Of a DNA stretch of 64,000 bases, positions 61,637 through 64,000 are shown in pieces. Where the stretch lies: the NCBI GenBank assembly GCA_002914845.1, contig JXTC01000032.1, forward strand, positions 341,255 through 405,254. The letters are read 5' to 3'. Position numbers and translations under genes: made by a program. Within the stretch, counting starts at the first letter, position 1. Each line of letters begins with the position of its first letter. Source of the DNA: Trema orientale. Taxonomy: Eukaryota; Streptophyta; Magnoliopsida; Rosales; Cannabaceae. The notes beneath the pieces are model-generated. The model did not search any database. It was not told where the DNA came from and saw only the letters and a list, made by a program, of their open reading frames with translations.

Positions 61637-61827
61637 GGGTCCGTTTGGGATAACTTTTACTTCCTAAAGTAAAAGCTCCAGAAGATCTTCCTGGAAAAGC
61701 TAGTGGGTCTATGCTTCATTAAAAAGATCTTCTAATTAAAAAAAGATCTTCTGACAATTCATCCAAACACCCCTAAAAGTAACTTTTGGGCTGCAAAAGA
61801 TCTTTGGAAGCTATGTCAAACAGGCCC
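61637..61827. mobile_element. Small MITE, 191 bp
   Basis: Ends GGGTCCGTTTGGGATA and (inverse) GGGCCTGTTTGACATA, with AAT on both sides (61634-61636, 61828-61830). AGATCTTC blocks occur in both orientations inside. The superfamily is uncertain, possibly PIF/Harbinger. Confidence 0.55.
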
Positions 61828-62199
61828 AATATTAATCATACTAAAAAGAAGGGATAGTATTATTTTTATGCATTGTATTTTGACATTTTGTTTAATTTAT
61901 ACCTTATTTTTTAATTTTTATCAATATTGATCCTTAGATTTATAATATATCATAAACTTATACCCTAATACTAATTTAGGGCAATTAATTAAGAAAAATG
62001 CTAAAACTTGACAGATTATGTTGGGAAAAGAAAAATGCTATCTTTTTCCACATTAAATTAAGAGAGCTCTGAGCAAAACTCATGTCATATATTTGTCTTA
62101 TGAAAATGGGGCAAATTCCAATTCAACGGGTTGAGCTCTAAAATTACCAATGAAAAGTAATAAAAAGTATCATAATGTTCCTGCATAACATCTGTGTGA

Positions 62200-62342
62200 T
62201 TACATGATAGTATAACTAGAGCTCCTGTCCAACCAGTGTCCTATCAAATGAAGTTTGGAGCTCCAAACTTCATCTATCAATTCTTCAACATCTTTCCAAA
62301 AGAGGCCCTCCAACAAAACTCCGTGATCCATCCTTTGGGAAC
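62200..62342 (-). CDS. Possible terminal exon, unrecognised (low confidence)
   Basis: After a good acceptor (minus strand ACGTACAG|GTTCCC) a frame runs to a stop at 62200-62202; from its internal ATG at 62331 it would encode 43 residues including LFWKDVEELIDEVWSS. The codon pattern looks protein-like, but no family is recognised and upstream exons are not clear. Competing short ORFs on both strands at 62589-62934 cannot be ranked. It may be a decayed gene. Confidence 0.25.
62248..62273. repeat. Perfect 26-bp palindrome
   Basis: The half-site ATGAAGTTTGGAG is followed directly by its exact inverse complement CTCCAAACTTCAT, with no spacer. Confidence 0.95.
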
Positions 62343-63149
62343 CTGTACGTTATAGAAGGGTTAGAATCAGAAGCGCTTACATGTTTGAAACTTGATTTTA
62401 GTAGGAAAAAAAATTGTGAGGGAAAAGTTGAAGAAAAAGAGAGGAAAAATATTTTCCTAGAATTATAAAACTTAGTTATAATCTTTCTATTATAATCTAA
62501 ATCATCCAAAATTATTCTAAATATCCCTCACACAATCTCTGTAAATTTTTTTTCCTCCAATCTTAAATAAAAATCTAAACAAAAGAAAATGAAGTTCCTA
62601 AGAATATGTGTTTTTTCCTCCCTAAAATCCAAGATTCAAATAGAGCTAAAAAGAGTAGAGCTGGGTTTTGCATGCATTCACGGACGCAAGCACAAGGGGG
62701 AAAGAGAGAGACCACTTCGTGACACTTTTTGCCAACTCCACTGGTTTATTGGCAGAAATAAATTTGGGATCTGCATTCGCTACAGGAAGCGTGTACCTGT
62801 CGGAGAATCTTGGTAGTTTGGAAGAGATCTCCAATCCAGTGCTTCTGAAGGACCCTTTCACGAGGAAAAAAGAAAGGTTTCAACCGAGATATCAAAACCA
62901 TAGATTTCACCACGTGTCAAAACTTTTCCAATAGTGTTGGTGATCTTTCACATATATATATATATATATTTTTTTAATCAAGTAAAACTTCATTAGATCA
63001 AGAAAGCAGAAGTTAAACACAATTGAATTCATGTACAAGTTGAATTTGTCAGAAGCTCGTTTGATTTAATTCATATGAGCACGATAAAGTTCGGATGCCA
63101 GAAAGAACACCAACCTAAGTTCAGGCTTAAAATATTGATAACAGAATAA

Positions 63150-63880
63150 TACTCCACACGGTTTTACATCCAAAAAATTGCAAGATTGATCATCGCAAAA
63201 TAAAACTGTTCCACATGAGGTATACATCAAACAGCCATTGCCAAACTCCTTTTTGCTTTACTAATGAAGCGAAAAATGAAAAAAAGTAACATTCACACTT
63301 TCAACAAGAGACAACACAAAAAAAACATTGTCAAAATTTATGGTACATGTTCAAGCTAATAAAGGTAGTATGTTAATATCATTCAACTCCACATGAGAAA
63401 GGCAGCTAACGCGACATGGCCAAAACTCGCTGGGTCAGAGCAAGCATTCTCAAAAGTTCAACCATAACATCGCACTGGAACTTGAAACACCAAAAGATAT
63501 AATATAAACCTGAACTAACCCAAGCTAAATAAGCAGGTAGTTTTGTTACAGCAGAACTAGATATTTTGAAACACAATTTAAATACAGCAATTTTCATAGA
63601 TCATGGTTCATACAACCAAATACAAAACTCTTTCCTTTTTTTATTGTATAAAAGTTAATATTCCAAGGACATGTTTACTAATCTCTATGATTTTACATCC
63701 AAAATGGTGCAAGAGTGATCAACTGCCTAATTCCTTATTGCTTTACTCATGAAGGAAAGAGAAGAAGTAACATTCACGTTTCAGAAAGAGATGGCACAAA
63801 ACTACATTGTCAAGAATTAGAATCATAATAAAGGTACCTTCTTAATATCATTTCCAAATGAGGAAGGTATCTAGGGAGTT
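63150..63880. repeat. Diverged tandem duplication at the right edge
   Basis: Blocks at 63160-63400 recur at about 63690-63880 in the same order: GATTTTACATCCAAAA-like, GCTTTACT(.)ATGAAG, AAGTAACATTCAC, ACATTGTCAA and TTAATATCATT. The unit is about 530 bp. Confidence 0.65.
63406..63597 (-). CDS. Possible last exon of a gene running off the window (low confidence)
   Basis: A minus-strand frame ends at a TAG at 63406-63408. Its final part, after a plausible acceptor near 63476, reads CDVMVELLRMLALTQRVLAM and looks protein-like. No family recognised, and upstream exons would lie toward or beyond the window end. It lies between the two copies of a duplicated block. Confidence 0.2.
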   Translation of the reverse strand: MKIAVFKLCFKISSSAVTKLPAYLAWVSSGLYYIFWCFKFQCDVMVELLRMLALTQRVLAMSR

Positions 63881-64000
63881 TGTTCCTCCTCGTTTTGAGG
63901 AACTTGATTATAGGATGTTGGTCTCAACATTCCTGTATATCTTCCTTGTACTTATTCAATATAATCATGAATGAAAATGTGCAATAAGCATTTATCAAAA

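Noticed and set aside
62589-62934. Overlapping ORFs of 71-88 aa on both strands
   Set aside because: Three frames are equally open, none has a recognised domain, and there is no basis to choose one.

Overview
This window is nuclear DNA from a flowering plant, most likely a eudicot. It is AT-rich. Genes carry GT-AG introns of up to about 3 kb, are separated by kilobases of non-coding DNA, and sit among plant-type transposable elements. The assembly is draft: there is a 96-base N gap at 10461-10556 and single Ns at 13230, 35235, 43281 and 58460. I see no prokaryotic or organellar sequence and no CRISPR.

Four host protein genes and one tRNA gene are well supported. From left to right: (1) a plus-strand lignin-type laccase, six exons, 4357 to about 10.5 kb, with its last few codons lost in the N gap; (2) a minus-strand tRNA-Arg(CCT) at 11859-11931; (3) a plus-strand DIVARICATA-like two-repeat MYB (15495-16600, two exons); (4) a minus-strand COI1, the F-box/LRR jasmonate co-receptor (21062-26158, three exons, 594 aa); (5) a minus-strand 680-aa Ser/Pro-rich protein of unknown function with a possible Pru/PH-like segment (46864-52321, four exons). 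These genes do not form a functional cluster. They are independent units, each with its own promoter region and leader.

Region by region. 0-3.2 kb holds gene-like exon fragments beside the end of a CACTA transposon. 4-11 kb is the laccase, with an AC element upstream, a miR397-like target site in exon 5 and repeat-filled introns. 11-11.8 kb is a non-autonomous Helitron followed by the tRNA. 14.5-16.7 kb is the MYB gene with upstream ORFs in its leader. 16.6-21 kb is mostly non-coding. 21-27 kb is COI1, whose leader has long G tracts and an upstream ORF. 28-46 kb is a gene-free stretch packed with microsatellites, Tourist-like and Mutator-like MITEs, a poly(A)-tailed retroposed sequence, a foldback element and a 459-bp duplication that is probably an assembly artefact. 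46.8-54.8 kb is the Pru-like gene, with a promoter-region duplication beside it. 55.9-60.5 kb is a broken, 5'-truncated Ty1/copia fossil of Sirevirus type with a 1.56-kb 3' LTR. 60.9-61.8 kb has an hAT-like element and a small MITE. The last 2 kb has short unassigned open stretches and a diverged duplication.

No exotic new system is evident. The most interesting points are the regulatory features of the laccase, COI1 and MYB genes, the uncharacterised 680-aa protein, the possible gene-fragment capture near the CACTA end, and the likely assembly duplication.
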